Shown here: one piece after another, positions 35,186 through 42,886 of the stretch
How positions within the stretch are numbered: the stretch's first letter is position 1
How the letters are laid out: each line of letters starts with the position of its first letter
NCBI RefSeq assembly: GCF_004000845.1
Contig: NZ_BIMA01000022.1
Coordinates: forward strand, 16,154 to 80,153
Source of the DNA: Paenibacillus koleovorans NBRC 103111
Lineage (GTDB): Bacteria; Bacillota; Bacilli; Paenibacillales; NBRC-103111
Direction of reading: 5' to 3'
DNA: 64,000 nucleotides
Notes under the pieces: generated by a model
Told to the model about the DNA's origin: nothing
The model's input: the letters and a program-made list of their open reading frames with translations, nothing else
Databases searched by the model: none
Made by a program: the position numbers and the translations under genes

Positions 35186-35905
35186 ATGAATCCGGAGCTT
35201 GGCAACGGAAGCGCTGATTCTGCGCGCAGGCAGACCGGTGTAAGGGCCGGCAAGGCTTCTATGAAGTGGAATTGGTCCTTGCAGCGAGATATTTTCATCG
35301 GTTTTCTACGCTCCGGCTTGCTCGGCTACGGCGGAGGGCCGTCGACGATCCCGCTCGTGCATCGCGAGGTCGTCGACCGCTACCGCTGGATGACGAATGA
35401 AGAGTTCACCGACGTGCTGGCGCTCGGCAACGCGCTGCCCGGCCCGATCGCGACGAAGATGGCCGGCTACATCGGCTACCGGCTTGCGGGCTTCGCCGGC
35501 CTAGTGAACGCCCTGATCGCGACCGTGCTGCCCACGGTCGTTGGCATGCTCGGGCTGATCGGCGTGCTCTCGGCGTTCCGCGAGTCGCGGATCGTGGCCG
35601 GGATGACGCAGGCGATCGCGCCGGTTATCGCCGTCATGCTGGCGGCGATGACTTGGCAGCTGCTGAGGCAGTCGCGTCGCGAGCTCGGTTGGTATGGCTG
35701 CATCGGCTTAACGCTCGGCAGCGCGGTGTTGTGCGGGTTGCTCGACGTGCATCCCGCGTTTGTTATTTTAGTTTTGTTAGGCTCCGCCCTTGGAAGCGTG
35801 CCGGTGGTGAAACGCTGGAAAGCAAGAAAAGCTTCCGCGGTCAAGTCCGGCGAGAGGGCGGCGGGCGGCAGCGGGGAGTCGGGGAAAGTGAATTTGCCGC
35901 AGTAA
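35186..35905 (+). CDS. Chromate transporter family protein (short, N-type half)
   Basis: A 239-aa single-domain CHR-family membrane protein. Conserved motifs FLRSGLLGYGGGPSTIPLVHREVV and ALGNALPGPIATKMAGYIGY are present. Short CHR proteins come as adjacent pairs that work together; the partner is at 35955. GGAGG precedes the ATG. The first 25 residues are hydrophilic. Chromate export is the best-known function, but many paired members are of unknown substrate, and in this operon an organic anion is possible. Confidence 0.85.
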   Translation: MNPELGNGSADSARRQTGVRAGKASMKWNWSLQRDIFIGFLRSGLLGYGGGPSTIPLVHREVVDRYRWMTNEEFTDVLALGNALPGPIATKMAGYIGYRLAGFAGLVNALIATVLPTVVGMLGLIGVLSAFRESRIVAGMTQAIAPVIAVMLAAMTWQLLRQSRRELGWYGCIGLTLGSAVLCGLLDVHPAFVILVLLGSALGSVPVVKRWKARKASAVKSGERAAGGSGESGKVNLPQ

Positions 35906-35954
35906 GGCAGCATCTTGGATTTGAATTTCGATGGTTGGAGTGGAGGATTGTTTT

Positions 35955-36488
35955 ATGGCTTTGCTGTGGCATTTGTTTCTTGCTTTCTTCATCCCGTCGA
36001 TCGTCGGCTACGGCGGTGGACCGGCTTCCATCCCGCTCATCCAGAATGAAGTGGTGGATAAGTACGGTTGGTACACGACGGAACGGTTCGGGGAGCTGCT
36101 CGCGATGGGCAACGCGCTGCCGGGCCCGATCGCGACGAAGATGGCCGGTTACATCGGCTATGAGCAGGGCGGCGTGCTGGGAGCTGCTGTAGCGTTGTTC
36201 GCTACCGTAGCTCCCTCTCTCTTCATCATGATCGCGCTGTTGCAACTGCTCTACCGTCACCGGCACGCTCCGGGCGTCAAACGGATGACCGCGTGGGTGC
36301 GGCCTACGGTTGCGGTACTGCTAGGCGTGCTGGCGCTGCAATTCGTGATATCGTCTTGGCAAGGAGCGGGCGTATTGCACACGCTTGTCCTCGCAGGCGC
36401 CTCGTACTATTTGCTGGAGCATCGTTCGGTCAATCCCGCCTATGTGATCGCAGGCTCGCTTTTGTATGGGGCGGTATTTATTGCTTGA
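35955..36488 (+). CDS. Chromate transporter family protein (short, partner half)
   Basis: A 177-aa single-domain CHR protein with FFIPSIVGYGGGPASIPLIQNEVV and AMGNALPGPIATKMAGYIGYE, closely parallel to its neighbour. TGGAGG lies 8 nt before the ATG at 35955; an earlier in-frame ATG at 35931 has no site. The pair is arranged like the two-gene short CHR systems of Bacillus (ywrA/ywrB type). It lies between the GGT gene and the dehydrogenase gene. Confidence 0.85.
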   Translation: MALLWHLFLAFFIPSIVGYGGGPASIPLIQNEVVDKYGWYTTERFGELLAMGNALPGPIATKMAGYIGYEQGGVLGAAVALFATVAPSLFIMIALLQLLYRHRHAPGVKRMTAWVRPTVAVLLGVLALQFVISSWQGAGVLHTLVLAGASYYLLEHRSVNPAYVIAGSLLYGAVFIA

Positions 36489-36524
36489 AGTGGCGGGGAG
36501 CGAGAAGAGGAGGGGAAACGGGAT

Positions 36525-37523
36525 ATGACGATCAAAATGCTGCATCTGGGCCTGTCCCGGTCCAGAATGCCGGAGGAAGGGCCGTTTGTCGACGAGCTGC
36601 GCCGTATCGGCGAGCTTACGATCTTGAAGAACGGCGAAGACATGACGGATGAAGAGCGATCCTCGCTTATCCGCGAGTTTGATATTTTGCTGACGATGTG
36701 GGGCTCGGCGCCGGTGCCGGTTTCGATCGCAGAGCAGCCCGGACGGCTGAAGTATATTTGCAACATCACGGGCGAGATGGGGAGATGGGTGCCGCTCGAG
36801 CTGATCGAATCGTCGATCCCGGTGACGAACTGGGGCGACGCGCCGGCAGACTCGATCGCCGAGGCGGCGATGACGCTGCTGCTCACGACGCTCAAGGAGG
36901 TGCGGTCGCAGACGAAGCACATCGAGGCCGGCGGCTGGGGCTTGCCGGAGAACCGTCGCGGCTTGCTGCGCGGGCTGCCGGTCGGCGTCTACGGCTACGG
37001 CGTCATCGGTCGGCGGTTCGTGGAGCTGCTCCGGCCGTTCGGAGCGGCGATTGCGATCTATGATCCGTTCGTGCCTTCGGTGCCGGAGGACTGTTGGCGG
37101 GCCGACTCTCTGGAGGCGCTATTCGATCACGCCTCGGCGGTCGTGCTGCACGCCGGTCTGACGCCGGAGACGCGCCGCTCCGTGACCGCGGAGCTGCTCG
37201 CCCGGCTGCCGGACGGCGGGGTTGTCATCAATACCGCACGAGGCGAGCTGATCGACCAGGCGGCGTTGTTCCGCGAGCTGGAATCGGGCCGATTGCGAGC
37301 GGGTCTTGATGTTGTCGCCGGCAACGACGAGCTGGTCGAAGGGGATCCGGCGAGGGAATGGAGCAACTTGACCTTGACCGCCCATTCGCTGGCCAAGATC
37401 AATTGGAATTTGCCGCGATTGTTGAATTATCAAGTGACGTGCCTGGACAATATTCGGCGGCATCTGGCCGGTGAGCCGCTTCAGTTCGTGATGGACCGGC
37501 GCCGGTATTTGCTGAGCACATAG
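36525..37523 (+). CDS. D-2-hydroxyacid dehydrogenase family protein
   Basis: A 332-aa NAD(P)-dependent dehydrogenase that interconverts 2-hydroxy and 2-keto acids. The Rossmann motif GVYGYGVIGRRF is at about 154-165. The active-site Arg is in NTARGELIDQ, the Glu position falls around GLDVVAGNDEL, and the His is in LTAHSLAK. The N-terminal region is less conserved. It follows the CHR pair by 36 nt and precedes two Gfo/Idh/MocA enzymes. The substrate is unknown. Confidence 0.86.
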   Translation: MTIKMLHLGLSRSRMPEEGPFVDELRRIGELTILKNGEDMTDEERSSLIREFDILLTMWGSAPVPVSIAEQPGRLKYICNITGEMGRWVPLELIESSIPVTNWGDAPADSIAEAAMTLLLTTLKEVRSQTKHIEAGGWGLPENRRGLLRGLPVGVYGYGVIGRRFVELLRPFGAAIAIYDPFVPSVPEDCWRADSLEALFDHASAVVLHAGLTPETRRSVTAELLARLPDGGVVINTARGELIDQAALFRELESGRLRAGLDVVAGNDELVEGDPAREWSNLTLTAHSLAKINWNLPRLLNYQVTCLDNIRRHLAGEPLQFVMDRRRYLLST

Positions 37524-37549
37524 ACAGAAGCTAGAGGAGGATGAGGAGA

Positions 37550-38629
37550 ATGGCGGATCCGATTTCATTCGCGCTTGTCGGGGCAGGCGTCATCGCCCCG
37601 CAGCACGCCCGCGCCATTGCGGCGCATCCGCAGGCGAAGCTGACGGCCATCGTGGACAAGGACTTGGACAAGGCGCGCAAGATGGCCGACGAGTTTCATA
37701 TCCCACGCGTGTTCGGCAGCATGGAGGAGATGCTCAAGGAAGACGACATTCAGGTCGTCAACATTACGGTGCCGAGCGGGCTGCACGGCTCGCTTAGCGT
37801 GGCGGCCAGCCAGGCGGGCAAGCATGTGCTCGTGGAGAAGCCCCTCGAGATTACGAGCGAGAAGATGACCGCGATGATCGATATGTCCCGCAAGCATGGC
37901 GTGAAGCTCGGCTGCATCTATCAACGGCGCTTTATGCCTACGGCAGTAGCCGTCAAGGAAGCGCTGCGGAGCAACCGGCTAGGGAAGCTTGTGCTGGGCG
38001 ATGTGTACCAGAAGTACTACCGCAGCCCGGAATATTACAAGAGCGCCGGCTGGCGCGGCACTTGGGCGGTTGACGGCGGCGGGGCGCTGATGAACCAGGG
38101 CGTGCACGGCATCGACCTGATGCTGTGGCTGGCGGGCGACGTAGAGTCGGTGTTCGCCTATTCCGCTCCTCTGCTGCGAGACATCGAGGTCGAGGATACG
38201 GCGGTTGCCGTCGTGAAGTACAAGAACGGCGCGTTCGGCGTCATCCAGGGCACCACGTCCGTGTACCCGAACCAGGGGGCGCGTTATGAGCTTCATGGCG
38301 AGAACGGCACGATCGTCTTCGACGACGAGGGCTTCCGGCAGTGGAAGCTGTTGGATCGCCCCGATGAGGTTGCCCCGGAAGTGGAGCGCCGCGTCAGCTC
38401 CAAGATCGATCCGTCGCAGATGGACAAGGACGGCCATTACATCCTCGTCGACGACATGATCCGTGCAATCGCGGAAGACCGGGATCCGGTTGTTTCCGGG
38501 GAAGAGGCTCGCAAGGCGGTAGACGTGATCCTCGCCATCTACGAATCCGGCCGCACCGGTCGCGAAGTGATCGTGGGTCAAGCGCAGGCGTCCGAAGCGG
38601 CACCGGGGATCAGTGGAGGTGGCCGATGA
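37550..38629 (+). CDS. Gfo/Idh/MocA family oxidoreductase (first)
   Basis: A 359-aa NAD(P)-dependent sugar-type oxidoreductase. The nucleotide motif ALVGAGVIAPQHARAI is followed by the family EKP motif in HVLVEKPLEI and a C-terminal domain with WRGTWAVDGGGALMNQGVHGID, where the catalytic Asp and His are found. AGGAGG lies about 9 nt before ATG 37550; an ATG at 37541 abuts the site. Enzymes of this family oxidise or epimerise sugars, inositols and related compounds. Its stop overlaps the next gene (ATGA). Confidence 0.9.
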   Translation: MADPISFALVGAGVIAPQHARAIAAHPQAKLTAIVDKDLDKARKMADEFHIPRVFGSMEEMLKEDDIQVVNITVPSGLHGSLSVAASQAGKHVLVEKPLEITSEKMTAMIDMSRKHGVKLGCIYQRRFMPTAVAVKEALRSNRLGKLVLGDVYQKYYRSPEYYKSAGWRGTWAVDGGGALMNQGVHGIDLMLWLAGDVESVFAYSAPLLRDIEVEDTAVAVVKYKNGAFGVIQGTTSVYPNQGARYELHGENGTIVFDDEGFRQWKLLDRPDEVAPEVERRVSSKIDPSQMDKDGHYILVDDMIRAIAEDRDPVVSGEEARKAVDVILAIYESGRTGREVIVGQAQASEAAPGISGGGR

Positions 38630-39531
38630 GCAGCGGGTTGAGAATCGGGATGATCGGCCTCGACACGTCCCACAGCACGGCGTTCACGAAGCTGTTGAAC
38701 GATGAAGCCGCGCCTTTCCATGTGCCGGGAGGCCGGGTCACAATCGCCTATCCGGGCGGTTCGCCGGATTTCGAGATGAGCTGGTCGCGACTCGACCGCT
38801 TCACGACAACAGTGCGGGATGAGTATGGGGTTCGGATTGTCGAGAGTGTGGAGGAAGTCGCGCAGGAGTCCGACGCGATTCTATTGACGTCGGTCGACGG
38901 CCGCGTTCACTTGGAGCAATTCCGCCGCATTGCGCCGTACGGCAAGCCGACGTTCATCGACAAGCCGTTCGCCGTCTCCTCGGCGGACGCCGCCGAGTTG
39001 TTCCGCCTGGCGGAGGAGCATCGCGTGCCGCTGATGAGCTCGTCTTCGCTCCGCTTCGCGGAGGACCTCGTGCTTACGCTGCAGGACGCCTCCGGCGGCG
39101 ACATCATCGGGGCCGATTGCTACGGGCCTATAGAGCTGCAGCCGACGCAGCCGGGTTTGTTCTGGTACGGCATCCATTGCACGGAGATGCTCCATGCCAT
39201 TATGGGCCGCGGCTGCGTGGAAGTGCATGCGGTCACGAACGAGCTTTACGAGCAAGTGACCGGCATATGGGCGGACGGCCGCGTGGGCACGATCCGCGGC
39301 AACCGTGCCGGCAACCGGACGAACGGCGCGCTCATCCACCGGACCGGCGGCACGCAGTTCGCCGATTGCGGCAAACATCCGAAGCCGAAGTATGCCGGCT
39401 TATTGGAGCGTGCCATGCAGCTGTTCCAGACGGGCGTCTCGATGATCGATCCGCAGGAGACGCTGGCGATCATCCGTTTCCTGGAAGCGGCCAATGAGAG
39501 CCGCAGGACCGGGGCCACCGTGCGTCTGTAA
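38626..39531 (+). CDS. Gfo/Idh/MocA family oxidoreductase (second, divergent)
   Basis: A 301-aa protein with a Rossmann-like N-terminal fold (GMIGLDTSHSTAFTKLL, a less canonical glycine motif) and a KPF motif in TFIDKPFAVSSADA in place of EKP. The C-terminal part holds WYGIHCTEML with a candidate catalytic His. The shorter length and altered motifs place it in a poorly characterised branch. It is translationally coupled to the previous gene (4-nt ATGA overlap), suggesting that the two act in the same pathway. Confidence 0.82.
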   Translation: MSSGLRIGMIGLDTSHSTAFTKLLNDEAAPFHVPGGRVTIAYPGGSPDFEMSWSRLDRFTTTVRDEYGVRIVESVEEVAQESDAILLTSVDGRVHLEQFRRIAPYGKPTFIDKPFAVSSADAAELFRLAEEHRVPLMSSSSLRFAEDLVLTLQDASGGDIIGADCYGPIELQPTQPGLFWYGIHCTEMLHAIMGRGCVEVHAVTNELYEQVTGIWADGRVGTIRGNRAGNRTNGALIHRTGGTQFADCGKHPKPKYAGLLERAMQLFQTGVSMIDPQETLAIIRFLEAANESRRTGATVRL

Positions 39532-39633
39532 AAGTGGATCACTGATTTGAAGGGAAACCGGCACTTTTTCTGGCGCCACTTTCGTGTTAAGGTTGCATGT
39601 AATTGAAACCTACACGAAGGGGGCGCCTTATTC

Positions 39634-40251
39634 ATGTTAGCTGCAGTCACTTTGCAAGGAAATGCCGTCACACTGGTGCCGATGGAGCCCGCCCATATTC
39701 CCGAGCTGTATGTAGCCGCCGATTACGAGCCGATCTGGACGTATTTGCCTTATCCGATGCGGTCGCTGGACGACATGCAAGCCGTTGTCACGGAGGCGTT
39801 GGAGCAGAAGGAGGAAGGCGGCGAGCTGCCTTTCGTAGTGAAGGACGCGGAGACCGGACACATCATCGGCAGCACCCGTTACCTGAACATCTCCGAGCGT
39901 CATCGCCATCTCGAGATCGGGTGGACGTGGTACACTCCAAGCGTGTGGCGCTCTCCCGTGAATACGGAGTGCAAGTACTTGCTACTGCGGCACGCGTTCG
40001 AGGAGCTGGGCTGCGTGCGCGTGCAATTCCGTGCCGATGAGCGGAATGAGCGTTCGAATAACGCCATTCGGCGGATTGGAGCAACCCTGGAGGGCGTGCT
40101 GCGCAAAGAGCGCGTGCTGTACAGCGGCTATATCCGCAACACCTGCGTGTACAGCATCATCGCCGAAGAGTGGCCGGAGCTGAAGGCGAGGTTCGAGCAA
40201 CAGCTGCTGCCAGGTGTCCGGACATCGTCGGAGCAAGCGGTACAAACCTAA
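39634..40251 (+). CDS. GNAT N-acetyltransferase, RimJ/RimL type
   Basis: A 205-aa acetyl-CoA-dependent N-acetyltransferase. The fold is recognised from VTLVPMEPAHIPELY, the central beta pair GHIIGSTRYLNI, HLEIGWTWYTPSVW and the C-terminal VQFRADERNERSNNAIRRIGATLEGVLRKE, which is the RimJ/L-type acetyl-CoA-binding tail. Targets can be ribosomal proteins, small metabolites or antibiotics; none is indicated here. GAAGGGGG precedes the ATG. It is a single gene followed by tandem repeats. Confidence 0.85.
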   Translation: MLAAVTLQGNAVTLVPMEPAHIPELYVAADYEPIWTYLPYPMRSLDDMQAVVTEALEQKEEGGELPFVVKDAETGHIIGSTRYLNISERHRHLEIGWTWYTPSVWRSPVNTECKYLLLRHAFEELGCVRVQFRADERNERSNNAIRRIGATLEGVLRKERVLYSGYIRNTCVYSIIAEEWPELKARFEQQLLPGVRTSSEQAVQT

Positions 40252-40279
40252 TTTAATTACTAGCTGTACTCGCTGAAAG

Positions 40280-40405
40280 CCCGAAAATCGCGCTTAGAGC
40301 AGGCGGAGCGGCCCGCATTCCGGTTCTAAGCACGAAAATCGCGCTTGCAGCAGGCGAACCGGCTCGCATCCCGGCTGCAAACCCGAAAATCGTGCTTACA
40401 ACAAA
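40280..40405. repeat. 51-bp intergenic tandem repeat, about 2.4 copies
   Basis: CCGAAAATCGCGCTT-type starts occur at 40281, 40332 and 40383, exactly 51 bp apart, with intervening GC-rich segments of about 75-80 percent similarity. Each unit also contains paired motifs (TTAGAGC / TTCTAAG, TTGCAGC / GCTGCAA) that can fold. It lies in the 270-bp gap between the acetyltransferase and the LLM gene. Confidence 0.8.
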
Positions 40406-40445
40406 CCTCCTGCCGCCAGCCCAGCTCCTCTCACTCGCCGGATAC

Positions 40446-40474
40446 TTGCAAATTGCAACTAACTGCCGTATACT
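40446..40474 (+). promoter_or_regulatory. Promoter of the LLM oxidoreductase/MarR operon
   Basis: TTGCAA (40446-40451), 17-bp spacer, TATACT (40469-40474). The -35 box is part of the repeated TTGCAA-A-TTGCAA element (40446-40458) and the -10 box abuts the palindrome at 40474, so a repressor could cover the whole promoter. Confidence 0.7.
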
Positions 40475-40492
40475 AGTTGCAAACTGCAACTA
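40474..40492 (+). promoter_or_regulatory. MarR-type palindromic operator
   Basis: Perfect inverted repeat TAGTTGCA (40474-40481) and TGCAACTA (40485-40492) around AAC. A related TTGCAACTA sequence occurs at 40453-40461. Size and position fit autorepression by the MarR protein encoded at 41570. Confidence 0.75.
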
Positions 40493-40524
40493 TTTCGCAA
40501 CTTAAGAGGAGCTGACCCTTTCCC

Positions 40525-41577
40525 GTGAGTACTCATGAACTTTCCCATAAACAAGCCAAACCGCTTCACGAAATCAAGCTATCCGTGCTCGATCTCGTGC
40601 CGATCCTGGAGGGCGGCTCGCCGAACAGCTCATTCCGGCACAGCCTCGATCTCGCCCGCCATGTGGAAGCCTTAGGCTACAATCGCTACTGGCTCGCCGA
40701 GCACCACAACATGGCCGCGATCGGCAGCTCGGCGACGTCGGTCGTCATCGGCTACATCGCCGGCGGCACGTCGAAGATCCGCGTCGGCTCCGGCGGCATC
40801 ATGCTGCCGAACCATGCGCCGCTCGTTATTGCCGAGCAGTTCGGCACACTCGAGTCGATGTACCCGGGCCGCATCGACCTCGGTCTTGGCCGCGCGCCGG
40901 GCAGCGACCAGCGCACCGCAGGCGCCTTGCGCCGCAACCTGCACAGCAGCGGCGACGACTTCCCCGAGCTGCTAAGCGAGCTGCGCGGCTACTTCGACCC
41001 GGCCCGCTCCGTGAACCCGCAGGTGCACGCATTCCCCGGCGAAGGGCTCGACGTCCCGATCTGGCTGCTCGGCTCCAGCGGCTACAGCGCGCAGCTGGCC
41101 GGGCAGCTAGGGCTGCCGTTCGGCTTCGCCGGCCATTTCTCGCCGGACTACACGCTGCAGGCGATGGAGCTGTACCATCGCAGCTTCCGCGCGTCCGACA
41201 TGCTGCAAGAGCCGTACGCACTCGTCTGCCTCAACGTCATCGTGGCGGAGACGGACGAGGAGGCGCAACGACTCGCCACCTCGCAGCAGCAGGCGTTCTT
41301 GAACCTCATCCGCGGCACGATCAAGCCGCTCAAGCCGCCGGTCGACTCGATGGACGGCATCTGGACGCCGTACGAGAAAGAAGTGATGGAGCGCCAAGGC
41401 CGCGCTTCCATCCTCGGCAGCAAGGAGACCGTGCGCAGCAAGCTGCAAGCTTTTCTGAACGAGACCAAGGCCGACGAGCTGATGATCAACGCGCAAATTT
41501 ACGATCATGAAGCCCGGCTGAATTCGTATCGGTGGCTGGCTGAGCTGGTCCAGAAGGAGCCGATCGCCGGTGAATAA
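40525..41577 (+). CDS. LLM class flavin-dependent oxidoreductase
   Basis: A 350-aa bacterial-luciferase-like FMN/F420-type monooxygenase of the group 1 luciferase family (MsnO8/YhbW-like). The family N-terminus [13 protein letters not shown], the [18 protein letters not shown] active-site region with its His pair, and [13 protein letters not shown] are present. It starts at GTG with GAGGAG about 14 nt upstream, and no better start is seen. It overlaps the MarR gene by 8 nt. The presence of a cysteine-bearing MarR suggests induction by electrophiles or oxidants, by inference. Confidence 0.9.
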   Translation: MSTHELSHKQAKPLHEIKLSVLDLVPILEGGSPNSSFRHSLDLARHVEALGYNRYWLAEHHNMAAIGSSATSVVIGYIAGGTSKIRVGSGGIMLPNHAPLVIAEQFGTLESMYPGRIDLGLGRAPGSDQRTAGALRRNLHSSGDDFPELLSELRGYFDPARSVNPQVHAFPGEGLDVPIWLLGSSGYSAQLAGQLGLPFGFAGHFSPDYTLQAMELYHRSFRASDMLQEPYALVCLNVIVAETDEEAQRLATSQQQAFLNLIRGTIKPLKPPVDSMDGIWTPYEKEVMERQGRASILGSKETVRSKLQAFLNETKADELMINAQIYDHEARLNSYRWLAELVQKEPIAGE

Positions 41578-42019
41578 TCAAGAAGAGGATGTCCGCCCGC
41601 TTCTGCATCAGCTCATTCGCAAGTTCGGCCTGCTGAACAAAACATGCTGTACTGCCTGCGAGACGGGGGGCGTCGAAATATCGCTCGTGCAGAGCCACAT
41701 CCTATACGAGATCGACCGCCAGCACGAGCCGTCCATGCTGCAGATCGCAGAGACGCTCGGCATCGATATTACGACGTTCAGCAGGCAAATTCAGACGTTG
41801 TCCCGGAAAAAGCTGCTTCGCAAGAGCCCCTCCTCCTCCGATCGTCGAGTGGCTCTCTTGGCGCTGACCGAACAAGGAGAAGCATTGGTGCAGTCGATCG
41901 ACCGGCAAGTGCAGGCGTATTTGCAGCGCATATTCAACGGGATGAAGCCGGAAGAGCAGACGGGCGTAATCCGCTCCCTGCAAATCCTGCTCAAGGCCAT
42001 GGAACAAAGCGGCGTATAA
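41570..42019 (+). CDS. MarR family regulator with CC..C cysteine cluster
   Basis: A 149-aa winged-helix repressor. The DNA-binding region is [13 protein letters not shown]... [45 protein letters not shown], with the characteristic DxR beta-hairpin. Cys26, Cys27 and Cys30 (KTCCTAC) lie in the N-terminal dimerisation helix region, a position compatible with thiol-based sensing. GTG start; AAGGAG lies 10 nt upstream within the LLM gene. It probably binds the palindromes at 40446-40492 and represses its own operon. Confidence 0.88.
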   Translation: MNNQEEDVRPLLHQLIRKFGLLNKTCCTACETGGVEISLVQSHILYEIDRQHEPSMLQIAETLGIDITTFSRQIQTLSRKKLLRKSPSSSDRRVALLALTEQGEALVQSIDRQVQAYLQRIFNGMKPEEQTGVIRSLQILLKAMEQSGV

Positions 42020-42089
42020 GCGGCTCGCCATATTGGGAAACTATACTATTCTGCTTGGATTTTTTGTCATGGAGGTGTGTGGTTTCCTC

Positions 42090-42719
42090 ATGTACGACAT
42101 TCGCCGGCCGCTGCCGTTCGATATGAATCGCCCTTTGAAGCTGATGCTGCTCATTTTGGCGATTGTCTGGCTTATTTCAGCCTTTTCGCCGACGGACCGC
42201 AAGATTTGGCTGGTGGAAAATATATTGCTTATTGCCTCCATCATCCTGCTCGCAACGACCTACAACAAGTTTACACTGTCGAACCGTGCCTACTGTCTGA
42301 TCTTCTTGTTCTTGCTGCTGCATACCTATGGCGCGCATTACACATATCAAGGCACGCCGATCGACGCATGGCTGAAATCGGTGTTCCCGTTGAAGCGGAG
42401 CTATTATGACCGATTTGTCCATTTCGCCTTCGGCCTATTGTGGGTATTGCCGGTTTATGAGCTGATGACGCGCGCGGCTAAGCTGAGAGGGTTCTGGTCG
42501 TATGCGTTGACGGCGGTGCTCGTGTTTGCGCTGAGCTCGTTCTTCGAGGTGATCGAGATGCTCGCAGCGGTGATGATGGGGGAGCAAGGCGTTGGCGGCG
42601 ATTATTTGGGCATGCAAGGGGATGTGTTCGACTCGCAAAAAGATATGGGACTTGGTTTGTCAGGCGCCTTGTTCTCGGCAATATGGTTGGCTTGGCTTCG
42701 AAGAAAACGCATTTCTTAA
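42090..42719 (+). CDS. DUF2238 (YjdF-like) membrane protein
   Basis: A 209-aa integral membrane protein with about six segments. The family is recognised by LLHTYGAHYTY, SYYDRFVHFAFGLLWVLPVYEL and the C-terminal GDVFDSQKDMGLGLSGALF, with conserved His and Asp residues within or beside membrane segments. Function is unknown. The start is uncertain: ATG 42090 is 12 nt after GGAGGTG, and in-frame alternatives are GTG 42075, ATG 42069 and TTG 42033. It follows the MarR gene by about 70 nt and could be the last gene of that operon. Confidence 0.8.
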   Translation: MYDIRRPLPFDMNRPLKLMLLILAIVWLISAFSPTDRKIWLVENILLIASIILLATTYNKFTLSNRAYCLIFLFLLLHTYGAHYTYQGTPIDAWLKSVFPLKRSYYDRFVHFAFGLLWVLPVYELMTRAAKLRGFWSYALTAVLVFALSSFFEVIEMLAAVMMGEQGVGGDYLGMQGDVFDSQKDMGLGLSGALFSAIWLAWLRRKRIS

Positions 42720-42886
42720 CCTTATAGTTGGAAACAAGACTGATAGCGATACTATTGGTTTTTTTGGCGTTCTGTCCACGCAACATCTGCAATAAAAATA
42801 ATATTGACAGAATTGTGAACAGGGAGTAACTTATTATTCAGAATTGCCGATTGACATAATCGGAATAGACAAAGGGAGATGTGGGT

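Noticed and set aside
33514..35298. Long minus-strand open frame opposite the gamma-glutamyltransferase gene
   Set aside because: It is a mirror of a GC-rich coding region; its translation is Arg/His/Leu-rich without family motifs, while the plus strand has a complete GGT.
40253..40489. Minus-strand 78-codon frame across the 51-bp repeats
   Set aside because: It exists only because the repeat length is a multiple of three; no ribosome binding site and no family features.
42804..42856. Promoters for the symporter at TTGACA 42804 and TTGACA 42851
   Set aside because: Neither has a convincing -10 at proper spacing; the second would place the -10 on the ribosome binding site.
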